37,412 bases of DNA from Hygrocybe punicea. Taxonomy: Eukaryota > Basidiomycota > Agaricomycetes > Agaricales > Hygrophoraceae. The DNA lies in the NCBI GenBank assembly GCA_963556145.1, contig CAUVYJ010000005.1, positions 1-37,412 on the forward strand, written 5' to 3'. Within the stretch, counting starts at the first letter, position 1; each line of letters starts with the position of its first letter. Made by a program: the position numbers and the translations under genes. Positions 19,208-29,379 of the stretch are shown one piece after another. Under the pieces are notes generated by a model. It did not search any database. It worked only from the letters and a program-made list of their open reading frames with translations, and was not told where the DNA came from.

Positions 19208-20757
19208 TCATATATGTATCGCGTTACGGATACTATTAAGGAAACTAATGATGAGGTTCACCGAGGTATTCGTATCTAGAGAATCTGGAACAGAATGCAG
19301 GGAGCTGCTCCGCGATGGGGAATTCATTTTCTGTATGAGGAATTTCAACTCCTTCCCGAAGAAATTGATCATTGATTCAAGTACGGGAGGCGGCAGGCAT
19401 AGTGGTAGTGTGCATGCGGTAACCCTTTGGTTCAGAACCGGTACTTCCAAGTACTCTTCATGCGCTCCCAAAAGGAAGAACAAGCGCGAACAGACACGAC
19501 AACATTGGTTGGATAACCCAATAACATTGTCTACAGACTATATCACAGAATATTATCAGGTTAACACCCAACTAGTATATTAAAAATAGTACTTACTGTA
19601 GACACATTCCGATCAAGCACTCCGAGTGGGACCCCTCCGTGGATGATACTCGCCATGCTAGCTGCACAATGCAGCGTCCCATTGAAGTTCCCACCATTCG
19701 CCATGTGATTGTTTAAGTATTCCTGGAACGCTGGGTTTGTCAGGACTACTTTCTCAATCGTTTTGATGGCATCCTGTACCGAGCAGCTCTGATGACCAAT
19801 AGTGGGGATGGACATGACTTTTTCGATCACCTTTTTCCAAGGGGACATTTGTGTCTCCTTAGAATAATCGCCAAGGACTTTGAGAGAGAAGGATATTGGG
19901 CTCCGACCAGACGTGACTGCAAGAAGTTTGTTGGCGGCTTCGAAATGAACCACCTGCAAACGCAACCAACGTGCATAGGCGTCGGGTACGGAAAGCCGCT
20001 TTCCGTGATGAATTGTCCGTGGTTGGACACCAAGAAGTTCTGCATCCCAATAGTCACCCTCCACATTCATATCCGCACCATTCTGTTCTTGACCGAAATC
20101 GTAGTCTCGACAACCATGATCAGGAAGCTCCATTCTAGTCAAATGAAGCTTCAAATAAGAGGAATAAATGAGATCCTGGAGGGTTATTCCGCAAATTGTA
20201 ACGCGATAAACTGCGATATCGAAAAGTGTCATGTCGTCGTCTGACAACGCACGACCGGTGTATTTGTCGAGCGCCAGAAGAAACTCTTCGAATTTACGAA
20301 GCAGATGGCATAGTAGCCGGTGAAACTCGTGGCAGGTTTTATCGGTATAAATGCGGGGAGGGGTCCCATTTACTTGGTAATTATTCGCGGCATCCATGAG
20401 GTTAGGGATGTTGATTTCTGAAAGTTTCAGAATGGGTTGAATGTTAGGCTCCGAAAGGGTCTTGATAAAGATGATATCTCGAAAATGTAACGGTTTGTCT
20501 TCGGGAAATGGGCGTCGGCTATTCACACTTTGAGATTTTTCGATATCAAAAAGGGTGTTGACAAATGGTAATGAATATTTGGGGTGTCGAATTCGACGAA
20601 GTGTCCTCCGGTATGTCTTGGAGGCTACATAGACGAGGGTGCCAAGCTTTTCTGGAGAACGCGTGTGTAAACTGAAAAGGCGAGCAACCGCAGCTGTATG
20701 TTCTTGGTATGACTGTGAAGACCTAGTACAATTCATGAGAAATATAGCTTGCGTATG
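19208..20757 (-). pseudogene. Deaminase family copy D, exons 2 and 3 without exon 1
   Basis: Exon 2 (20722-19597) and exon 3 (19537-19208) are joined by a 59-bp intron and carry no stop. Sequence agreement with copy A is high throughout (SQSYQ, ARLF-LH, FHRLLCHLLRKF, YARWLRLQV, GTLHCAASMA). The exon 2 acceptor (GTACTAG) and about 35 bp of intron 1 are recognisable up to about 20757; beyond this nothing resembles exon 1 or a promoter. As in copy A, the catalytic Glu is Ala (HCA) while CCRVC keeps the Cx2C pair. Exon 2 begins in the phase needed to follow exon 1 of copy C: 440 + 1126 + 330 nt is exactly 632 codons. The upstream frame could be translated from a cryptic ATG at 20832, but loss of the true first exon makes a pseudogene more likely. 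Confidence 0.8.
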
Positions 20758-21553
20758 AAGGGCGTCAGCGGACAAAAATATATCACTTTCCTTTGAAGAC
20801 TTCAGCACACAACACTCGTGCTTCGTATTCAAAACATACCGTTTTAGCTCTCACAGTGGTCAGTTATACTTTCCAGTCTTGCTTTCGTTTTCAGCGAGTG
20901 GCCGAAACTTTATCCGCATCTCCGAAAGCCAAATTCAAAGACCAAACAAAATTTTTCGGATCATTTTCCACTTGAGCTTTCAGTTTGTATTTATGTTTTC
21001 ACGCTCACTATGCATTTTAGTTCTATGGTATGGGTGTTAAGTATATGAGTCCTTGTTGGACAAAATGATTATCCTTGCAAATCGCTGAATAAACTTTAAC
21101 CTTCACACGACACCAACCCGAAAACGTTGACCCTGTGACGCGTGTGACGCGTGACCTTTAAACTGCTCGCAACTGACAACGCCAGCACGAACGGCCAAGT
21201 GAATGTGTGAACGCCAACTCTCACGACACGCAACACCGGCCACTCCAGCCAGCAAGCAACAGGTGGTGGTGTGGTTGTGTTTTATTTTCTTTGGTTTTCA
21301 CTTGATATGTAGCTACAGCACCCATGCAATCCCATACCCCAAACACTAACCCCATCCCACAAAAATGCTGGCCACGACACCGCCAGCCAAGACGAAGCGC
21401 AGTTGGGCACCAACCGTATATTGTTTCCTTTTGCTTATTCGTGTCGAGTTTTCTAACGGCGCCCATGCCCACGCCCACACCTAGCTCAACGCACACCCGC
21501 CCCTCATCCAACCATGAGATGCGATCGACACCAAGATGCCGAACGGCAGGCAA
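20758..21553. other. No gene seen; start of an 8.2-kb segment
   Basis: Sequence right of the copy D intron remnant is unlike any deaminase intron or exon. It is moderately AT-rich with scattered short open frames on both strands and no recognisable motif. A short tandem GACGCGTGTGACGCGTGAC occurs at 21135-21155. Confidence 0.5.
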
Positions 21554-21576
21554 GACGACGACGACGACGACGACGG
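21554..21576. repeat. (GAC)n microsatellite
   Basis: About seven uninterrupted GAC triplets; on the plus strand they give polythreonine in one open frame. Confidence 0.9.
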
Positions 21577-21593
21577 TAGCAACAACGGATGCA

Positions 21594-22380
21594 GCAGGAT
21601 GGTGGTGCACCACCGCTCGCTACATTGGTAAGTCTTGTTTTTTGGTGAAGTCTTGCTAACAACTGAAATTGATCATGCCGACGTCCACGTCCACGCCGCG
21701 ATGGACAGGATGCCAATGCAGGCGACATGGATGGCGATCGATACGCCAACCCTGATAACGCAAATCTGCAACACCCAACAATGCAACGCCCAGCAAACCG
21801 GATCGACACCAGTCCGACCGAAGGTCATGGCGCCAGTCCAACAGCCAGACGACGACCAATGCAAGAATGGAGATGAGTCCAGCAACAACGAAGAGCAGTG
21901 GGGGTTTAGTACGCCCCCCGCTGCAACTGTAGTTTTTAGTTATTTTCTCTTTCATTCTGTTACTAACTATGATGATATCCAGCCCATGCCCACAACAAAC
22001 AGGAGCCGATGTCATCCACGGTGATGCGGGGCACCAACGGTGACCAGGAGGGGATGCAGCAACAACGGAAGCAGCGGGGGCTGGTGTGCCTCCCGCTGCA
22101 TCAGTGAGTTTTTTCTTATTTCTTGTCTTGGTTACTGACTACGGCCATCACCAGCTCACTCACGTCCATGTCCACGTCCACGTCCACGTCCACGTCCAAG
22201 TCCACGTCCACGCCCACCTCAGCGACCACATTCACAGCGCTGAAGACGAAAAAGATCCGTGGCATCAGTCGGTGGCTAACGCGGGCGACAGCGATGCGAG
22301 GGAAGACGAGGCAGACGGGCAGTGGACGCAGCGGGGGTGGTGCAGTCCCCCGCTAGCAAAGGGTCTTTTTTTCGTGTCCT
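21594..22380 (+). repeat. Four diverged copies of a short exon-plus-intron-like module
   Basis: Modules around 21594-21660, 21893-21990, 22060-22160 and 22330-22370 each contain a GCAGCGGGGG-TGG-GC-(C)CCCGCT word followed, in the first three, by a T-rich stretch of 40-60 bp ending near a CAG or a short AC-rich word. The second and third are most alike, with TTAGTTATTTTCTC-type and TTATTTCTTGTC-type T-rich parts. Between them lies CA- and CG-rich sequence with CCACGTC hexamers. Whether these are repeated exons of one gene or a local satellite cannot be decided from sequence alone. Confidence 0.4.
22164..22222. repeat. (TCCACG)n hexanucleotide tract
   Basis: About nine TCCACG or near-identical units in tandem; translated they give a Val-His repeat in one frame and Ser-Thr in another. 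Confidence 0.85.
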
Positions 22381-22664
22381 TTAAGAAGAAGAAATCACGC
22401 GCGGGTTTAGAAGGTGCACTGGATGAGGTTACAAATATTCCATCAGCCGCCACCCAGACGCAGCCGGCAGTTCGCCTCAAAACCCAGGAGAGGGATAAAG
22501 ATAAGGACAAGTGGTGGAGCATCGGCCGCAGGAAAACGAACTTAAAAGAGAAGGAGAAAAAGGAAGAGCAGGAGAAACTCAGGATGCGTGCAAATGTAGG
22601 AACTTTCAGAACTTTCAGAACTCTTGTCTTTCATCTGCTGACATCTCCGTTGCCCCCGAATTGA
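22378..22664 (+). other. Charged C-terminal-like open sequence
   Basis: An open frame ending at a stop at 22664 contains a Lys/Glu/Asp-rich tail (QERDKDKDKWWSIGRRKTN, then KEKEKKEEQEK). It looks like a genuine coding remnant, but I do not recognise the parent protein and no start or domain is clear. Confidence 0.3.
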
Positions 22665-24059
22665 ATAAGATTTTCATACATTCTTTACTTAGTAACATTT
22701 GTATCAACGCTCCTTGAATCCGTGTTGAACGTAAAATCAGAAAAGACAAAAACTTGCCCTTAGAAGAAGCTCATCTGTTCCGAGGCACCGTTGCCCATAT
22801 GCGTTCTACAGTGGCATTAAAATTGGGCATGGGCCATGCATAGTCCTGACTAGAAACACGGACATATATTATCCAATAAAATCCCCCATTTATGCAAACA
22901 TACGGGTGAATGTAGGCAACATTGGTTTCAGATCCAGTATCCATGACCACTCGATAGATGGTTACTCGAATGATAACTGCTGAAGCCATAAATTAGTAGT
23001 GTTTCAACGAGAAACAGAAATGGGACGTTACTTATAGTAACTGGCATTGCAAGCTGCTTTCACTAAACTGCTTCAGATGCCCCAAGCACACCTCTTATAA
23101 GTAACCCAGTCATAGGTTCAAATCTAAAGTTAAATCTAAACTGGAATAAAACTCTTGAGTCAGAGTCTAACTTCCGAACTTGAGTTCACATGTACTCGTA
23201 CCACTATTGTCACCATGGGTTTAAGTCAAGCTCTCCACCCGCACCCGTAGACACCACAACAGGTACGGGTCTATACCAACTCGTTGCCCCTACGGTTCCC
23301 CATCGAAAGCGCGGCACCTCAGCGGGTACACGGTTCCGGATAACCAAATGGACATATTTCAAGTCGGTTCTCCAAGTATTTTCACCTCGCAAACGCGGCG
23401 CTCACGTCGATTGACGTGGCGATGCGTGTTTGCAAGGTGCTTTGCTTTTGCTGAGACACCTTTCTGCCCTGAAGTTGCTACTCGCCCCATCTGAAATCTC
23501 TCGATGGGTCTCAGTTTGATCGCTTGGCCGACGACACTACAAGAACTTCTCCATCTGTAAAAGGACTGGGATTGACGTCCACCGGCCGACAATTTTTTCA
23601 GGTGTGACAATGTTGGATTCCGTTCCCCGATTTCATCCTTGGTCAGATGTGGTTGTGAGGTCAGCGAGCTTCCTGCATGCGATGAGGGATTTGAAGAGGT
23701 TGGCAGCGTTCCTCTGCCACACGGCCAGCCATGATGAGGTGCAGCTCATCAATCAAGAGGATTCATGCTGTTGAAAAATCTTGAGTCAAGTAAGGCGACA
23801 TAGTGACATCACTGGCCTTGAGTTCCGTCAAGTGAACCTCTGTGACACAGGGCAGTGCAGTTGGAGACGCTTGAAATTTGTGGACGCATTGCTGAAATGA
23901 TGGCTCTGGGAGTGAAGTTGGTGTCATAAAGGGCGTCGTGGCGTGGACATTACTAGGACTGAGGCTGAGACTGGGATTGGGACTGATGTTGAATACGCTC
24001 GTATGGCGGTGGGTTCTGACGGGTTGGCTGGAATGAGTGAGTAGTTTGAATTGATCCCA
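22665..24059. other. No gene defined
   Basis: Only short frames with no recognisable domain are seen on either strand. 23950-24000 has GGGACTGA and GGATTGG-type tandem words next to the MET22-like remnant. Confidence 0.45.
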
Positions 24060-24840
24060 AGGATCGACAACGCACGTTCACTGAATGTGTGCGAGGAGTG
24101 GCTGGATTCGACGGATTCGATGAAGTTGAGCTCAGAGGGCGTGAAGCGCGGGATGGAGAGCCGGACGTGATTGGAACCCGAGAGCGTCAGCTACACGAAA
24201 TGATAATTTGCACCAGATACGTAGACAGATATTTGCAGGGTCGAACGGACCTGCTTGGCGCCCTGGCCTCTAACGGCGACAAAGATGCATCCCCGAGGGC
24301 CATCTGGCTTCGAGGCGTCTATGAGTAGATTCGGACAGCCCATAACACCAAGCTGGACCTGCGCGTCCACGATCAGCGCAAGACACACTGTGTACCATTC
24401 TCTCCACAAGAAACCCTTGGTCCCATCAATTGTCCACATCCTGTGTTTTTGTGCGATATAAAGAATTGAAGTGAACAAATCAATGCGAACGCACGTCCTA
24501 TTCGTCCGCCATTGTGATTTCCCTTATCTATGGCATCGAGTAATTCATTGGGAGTCCTTGCCTGTCTGGGTCCGATGCCCCACGCCGCATTGTCACTAGG
24601 GCCCAGTTCAGCTGTGAGAGCTTCATTCGCCAGCTCGACAATGCGGCTACGGATATTCACGTTCGATTCTTATCGTATTTCCGCAGCGTCTTCTTCGCCC
24701 ATGATGGAATCTTCGGGAAAAGCGTGTCTGAGCATGGTGTTGACCAGTGCCTGGGCAGAATAGTCTCCAACTGCCCACACATGCCGCAGCTCTCGCGGTG
24801 TGCCAGTGAAGCCAGTAATTGTTGCCTTATAGCGTGAGAT
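24060..24840 (-). pseudogene. 3'(2'),5'-bisphosphate nucleotidase (MET22/HAL2-like), decayed
   Basis: Minus-strand frames give VGDYSAQALVNTMLRHAFPED and IMGEEDAAEIR near 24780-24690, NIRSRIVELANEALTAELG near 24655, and LLDAIDKGNHNGGRIGR. After an intron-like gap come IDGTKGFLWREWYTVCLALIV and GVMGCPNLLIDASKPDG. These are the order and words of fungal MET22/HAL2, the Li- and Na-sensitive phosphatase that removes 3'-phosphoadenosine phosphate in sulfate assimilation. The metal-binding WTLDPIDGTKG motif has lost three residues (reads WTIDGTKG), a TAA interrupts the N-terminal block, and the text after about 24080 (TPSELNFIESVESSHSSHTF) is not followed by the C-terminal domain. It is divergently placed only some 60 bp from the BI-1 gene. 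Confidence 0.8.
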
Positions 24841-24901
24841 AAGAATTCACTAATCGAGGTGGAGCCAAACTTGAAACTCTCTTCTTCTAGCAACTGTCAT
24901 C

Positions 24902-26264
24902 ATGAGCCAGTATCCGCAGCCTCCTCCGACTTATGGAGCCTCGGCGCCTCCCCCGAATCCAAAGTATTCTGACGAGACTCGCGACCCCTTACTCAGCTTG
25001 ACTGGCGAGAGCAGCGGCGGTGCATACTACGACCAGCCCTCTCAAGGCGACCTTCCCGATGATTTCAAGGTGAGTAGATCAGAGAGCTCACCATGGCCTT
25101 GTCAATATATCCCTTAATGAATTCTTTGTACCACTTCTAGTATGGAGTGACAGTGTCGGAAAGCTCTATGGAGATTAGAAATGCTTTTGTTCGAAACGTC
25201 TATTTGATTCTGTGTGAGTCTTTTCACCAACCGATCAGAATTGCTCGAAACTGATAACATCCACCAGTATGTCAAATTGTACGTGGGTTCTCTCGTCTGC
25301 GATGTGTACTGACAACACAATCAAGCTCGCAACTTCCGTCGTTGCCGGAGTGATCTCGCAATCCCCTTCCACTATCGTTTGGGTGCAGGCAAAGTGGGCG
25401 CTGGCACGCCTTCTAAATTGAATAAATCTCATTTCGTCACAACAGTACTTGGGCTTTCTACGTTCCTCTTCTCGGCACCCTCATCAATCTGGGGTTGTTG
25501 TACTGGAAGCGCCACAGCCACCCCTTGAATTTCTTCTTACTTTCCACCTTCACGCTTATGGAGGCGTTCACGCTTGGCGTCGTCGTCGCCTTCTTCAATA
25601 ATAAAATCGTGCTGCAGGCTTTGTGAGCACCGTGAACACTATAATCACACTGAGCGAAGTATGAACATATCTCCAGGCTCATTACTCTCGCTGTTTTCTT
25701 TGGTTTGACGCTGTTCACGTTACAGTCAAAGGTGCGTAGTTCTCGTTATTTTCCAGAGTGATCTGTCGAACTAAGCGCCAAACATGAAATCAGTATGACT
25801 TTTCAGGAATGGGGCCATTCCTCTTTGGCGGTCTTGTTGCATTGGGTGTGTTACACCTCTCCCCGTGCTTAGCGGGTACTTTCACTGACATCTCATGCCA
25901 TTGTGTCCAGTGGGAACTGGCCTTGTTGGAATGTTCTTCCCCTTCAACCGCACATTTGATCTCATCATGGCAATCGGAGGATGTCTCATTTTCAGTGGCT
26001 ACATCGTTTATGACACATACATCATCAACAAGCGCTTGTCCCCCGACGAGTACATCATGGGGGCTATCAGCCTCTATCTCGAGTGCGTTATCACCTTCAA
26101 CATTCCTACGAAAATGTGTTGCTGACCTATCCGACGTTGTATCGCGAAGCTTCATCAACCTTTGTTCGTGCATTTCTTCCATAGTCATGTAGCTCTCTTC
26201 ACTAAACTGTTACCTTTGTGTAGTCATCAATATTCTACGTCTCCTCAACAATACCGAACATTGA
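24902..26264 (+). CDS. Bax-inhibitor-1 / TMBIM (LFG) family membrane protein, BXI1-like
   Basis: Ten exons (24902-25069, 25141-25213, 25268-25278, 25326-25393, 25446-25622, 25677-25731, 25794-25845, 25911-26082, 26150-26163, 26224-26264) join in frame to 276 residues, a normal length for the family. The N-terminus is a Pro/Tyr-rich cytosolic tail (YPQPPPTYGAS). After it come YGVTVSESSMEIRNAFVR, multiple hydrophobic segments consistent with seven membrane helices, and the conserved GGCLIFSGYIVYDTYII and SPDEYIMGAISLYLDFINL. BI-1/TMBIM proteins sit in ER, Golgi or vacuole membranes and affect calcium leak and stress-induced death; the yeast relative is BXI1. Two exons are very small (11 and 14 nt). 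No lesion is visible, in contrast with both neighbours. All introns are GT-AG under this model. Confidence 0.88.
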
Positions 26265-26277
26265 AGTTCGATGACAC

Positions 26278-26620
26278 TTCTTCGATTTCCTTCACCCCGT
26301 CTACAACGCCTCTCTCAAGGATGGCGATGTAGGGATTGGACTTTCCAACCTGAAACTCTCTCAAGGCCGGCGTCGAATGCTAGACCTTATCAACTGACAG
26401 GGTGAATCTTCTTTAGGACTGTATTTGGCCGTCTCATGTTTCATGCTTGATGACCAGTGTTCAAACCGACATGGATCTTCCACAAACTGCCGTCATTGGA
26501 GCTCAAAGTGCCGGAAAATCATCCCTGATCGAGTGCATTTCGGGCATTACCTTGCCTCGCTCGGCAGGCACCTGCACTCGGACGTCATACATCTCCAAAC
26601 CTAGTTGTCTGATTCTGTCC
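26278..26620 (+). pseudogene. Dynamin/Mx-like GTPase, N-terminal fragment
   Basis: One frame reads GIGLSNLKLSQGRRRMLDLIN and then meets a TGA. After an intron-like gap (about 26401-26458) it reads TDMDLPQTAVIGAQSAGKSS, the G1/P-loop of dynamin-family GTPases, then IECISGITLPRSAGTCTRT. The homology stops near 26590, so the remaining G motifs, the stalk and the effector domain are missing. The parent protein would be a membrane-remodelling or antiviral-type large GTPase. This copy is a truncated remnant directly downstream of the BI-1 gene. Confidence 0.75.
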
Positions 26621-26738
26621 ACCGTGGCTTGTGAAAGTGAATATAGGATGTCTCATCGGCGAGATGTGTATGATCAATAACAAACGGTTATAGAGACTTT
26701 TCACTGGTACTAGTACTTCATGTCAGATTACTAGCAAA

Positions 26739-28578
26739 TCAGGCTTGAAACAATGAAGAAGCAATGCGTAAGGCGTCTACCCAAATCAATCTACGGGAAT
26801 GCATATCGTTGCGCTGCCTATGTGGTAAAAGATTGAGCTGAGCATCACACCAGTGCACCTGATGAGATTCAAATGGACAACGCGCCTCCGGAACTCCTAC
26901 ATGAGACATTTTATCTGGTTGATTAGTTGTAAAGGGGTTGGTGGGGTCACCATCCTCTGGGTTGAACCGGTCATGGTGCTCTCGGATACCTCGGTTATCA
27001 AGAGAATCCCAGTCAATCCCATATCCAGCATAATCATCATCGGTATCCCCAATTGGCTCCTCGGGATTGTTGGGAGCGATATCGGAAGCTACATGGATCC
27101 CTCGTGTACCATTCTCGACCATGCCGTAGATGTACATATTAGTGGGTGTGCGATGTGGTTCACCACGGCGAGCAAGAGTGTGATTATTCCATGTGGCAGT
27201 CCACTCCTCGGCATCTTGGTTAATGGCAGGGAGAAAAATGTGGTGAAGCAGCCATATATGAGCGTCGAGATTAACATTCAACCCATGGTGTGATTCAAGA
27301 ATCTGAAAGAAATCCTTCCACTTCTTGCCAAAACCACGAGTAATGTCGACCCATAAACGTTCGATGCGGATGTTGTGGACACTCCTGAATGAACAAGGGC
27401 TGAGATAATACTATATGAATACATCCTTAACAGAAAACTTACCGGCCCCAAATGTATGACCCTCTCGAAACACCTCTCACATGTTCCATACGACCAGCAA
27501 CAAGAAGGTTCTCTGTGCCGTGGTCACCTCTTACACGACTAGGGTAACCATAAACACTGGTGATGTCTTCAAATAGATCCAAAACGGTATCCGCAGTGTT
27601 GTTGTTGCTGGCGCGAATGCCCAATAGAAAGCGAGAAAATCCATCAATAAAAGCGTGAATGACAATTTTCCATCGTATTAAGCCTATCAAACTAAATTGG
27701 TCAGTGAATCTAGCAGTATGAATAAATGTAATGACCATGTTGGCCATCGTGATGCCACAAAGATCCAGGTCCCGGAACAGAGTAAACTCTTCTTTGAATA
27801 CGTTTGGCACCGAAGCTGGATGAAGATGTACCAATAACACGAAGGTATGATGCCTCAATGCGACTACGAGGGACTCTTTCGCCAAGCTGGGTGAGATATC
27901 CATCAATCATCCGACGTCCAAATGATGGGAATTGTTGATAAATGCTGAGCATGATTTGATCAAGTTCAGTGTCACTGAGTGTCGATAAGTCACTGCGTGT
28001 TCCAGCATGGTATGTACGTGTAACCGAGCCATCGGGCTGCTCCTCATCAATGTAGACAGGTGGTCCAGGACTTGCTAGATCAAATTGAAGCAGTCGACGT
28101 CGAATAGTGCGGGTGCTACAATTGTAAACAGCAGCGACCTGTTTGTGGGTAGTACGCCCAGATGACAGGGTGGCAAGGTCTCTAGCATCGATATTAAAAG
28201 CGGGGCGACCCGGAGTACCATCATATATCTGTCCTCCAAAGACTGCCGCTGGCACATCTGGGAGGTCAGAGGAGACAGTGGATGCAGCATCTAAAGCTTC
28301 AACCATATGTGCAATACTTCTCGCTATAATTTGATATTCATCCGAGGGGATCAGCGCAATGTGCTATAAAATTTTTAATGCCTCAACAATTGACTTAATT
28401 CCTAGAAAATTGAGCATACAGAGTGTATGTTGCTAACAAACTGCAAGCAAACTCGCTTTTGCTCATTCAACCTGGCAATATCTCCAAGCTGTGTTCGCAG
28501 TGAGATCTTGACATCCTCGCCAATTTTGTGGAATGCGATGCGGATGTTGTGGAGTTGAAGAGGTACATGATGGGCCAT
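26739..28578 (-). CDS. Integrase-core (DDE, rve-like) domain protein, transposon-derived
   Basis: Four exons (28578-28420, 28363-27736, 27683-27443, 27384-26739) with 52-58 bp GT-AG introns join to 557 residues with no stop. A helix-turn-helix-like region (HKQVAAVYNCSTRTIRRRL) lies near residue 125. The catalytic core follows: LWHHDGQHG (Asp about 259), RASNNNTADTVLDLF, RVRGDHGTEN (Asp about 316), then SVHNIRIERLWVD (Glu about 351). The last spacing, about 35, fits a DD35E triad. The block order matches integrase-core proteins spread through agaricomycete genomes as domesticated or mobile elements. No terminal repeats were identified, so mobility is unproven. The start is the ATG of the short first exon; an internal ATG at 28306 is the alternative. 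Confidence 0.82.
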
Positions 28579-28640
28579 TAGCGGAGAGTGATAAAGAGCG
28601 GTGTATACTGCATATATTTTGTATTTGACGAGACTGGGTG

Positions 28641-28740
28641 AAAGCTAAAATGAAAAGTGAAAGCTAAAATTGAAAGTTAAAATTGAAAGACGAAAGTTAA
28701 AATTGAAAGACGAAAGACGAAAGTTGAAATTGAAAGCCTA
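28641..28740. repeat. AAAGTTAAAATTGAAAG-type tandem repeat
   Basis: About seven imperfect units built from GAAAG, TTAAAATT and GACGAAAG words lie just upstream (minus-strand sense) of the integrase-core gene. Confidence 0.8.
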
Positions 28741-28953
28741 AAGTGGGTTGCCACCCAAGTTCCGAAAGCAAAGGTGAAATCACTTTAAAATTAGTGTCTT
28801 TGGCTTTCTGGTTATGATTTGGTTTATAGCTTGAATTTTGACTTCTGGAATAAATACTCGTGGCAGAAGCAAAAGGATGAAAACGAAAGTCAAAACTGTG
28901 AGTCATATCAAGGTAATTAGCTAAACAAAAGCAAAAAAAATGTTTTGTCCGCC

Positions 28954-28979
28954 GGCTACCTCGAAAGGCTACCTCGAAA
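28954..28979. repeat. Perfect 13-bp tandem duplication beside a rearrangement junction
   Basis: GGCTACCTCGAAA occurs twice head to tail, ending about 21 bp before the point where the SRPK kinase homology resumes. Confidence 0.9.
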
Positions 28980-29000
28980 CTTGCGGGCGTGGGAATTGAG

Positions 29001-29336
29001 TCGCGTTGGTTTACCCCTCCCAACCAAGTCTCGTGCCGGTGACGTCTCCATTCCCAACTCCCATGCGGGCCACGCCACCCGCCGCCAGGTCCAGACATTT
29101 GATTCGCAGCCCCCAGTGAGCCCCGGACGTGGAAGCCTCAGCGGGGGGAAAAGTACCATAACAGCGCCAGCACCAGTAACGGTGGCGGGAAGGTAAATAG
29201 CGTGAACTTGATGCACATGTCCCGGATCGCTTCCCTTTCCGGCCCTTCCGGCCCCGCAGCTGTAGGCACCACCGTCGCCACTGCTGAGCCACAGTTAGCA
29301 AAGGCTACAGAGCTTGCACAAAACAACAACTTTGAG
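29001..29336 (+). pseudogene. SRPK-type kinase, continuation of the fragment at 12905-13760
   Basis: From 29002 the plus strand reads RVGLPLPTKSRAGDVSIPNS, then HATRRQVQTFDSQP, then SPGRGSLSGG. After a frame change near 29190 it reads NLMHMSRIASLSGPSGPAAV and TVATAEPQL. In fungal SRPK genes this low-complexity spacer lies directly after the SPTSR words that end the other fragment. Reading SPTSR from 12913-12905 into 29005 keeps the frame with a TCGC overlap. The catalytic C-lobe that should follow is missing; homology ends near 29330, before the next gene. Confidence 0.7.
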
Positions 29337-29379
29337 CTAAAGAATAACATTCTATATAGTTGTTTTTTGACAAAGTGCA

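Noticed and set aside
23359..23780. Minus-strand coding remnant with IDELHLIMAGRVAEE
   Set aside because: Vaguely helicase-like words, but no consistent frame or neighbouring motif; too weak to call.
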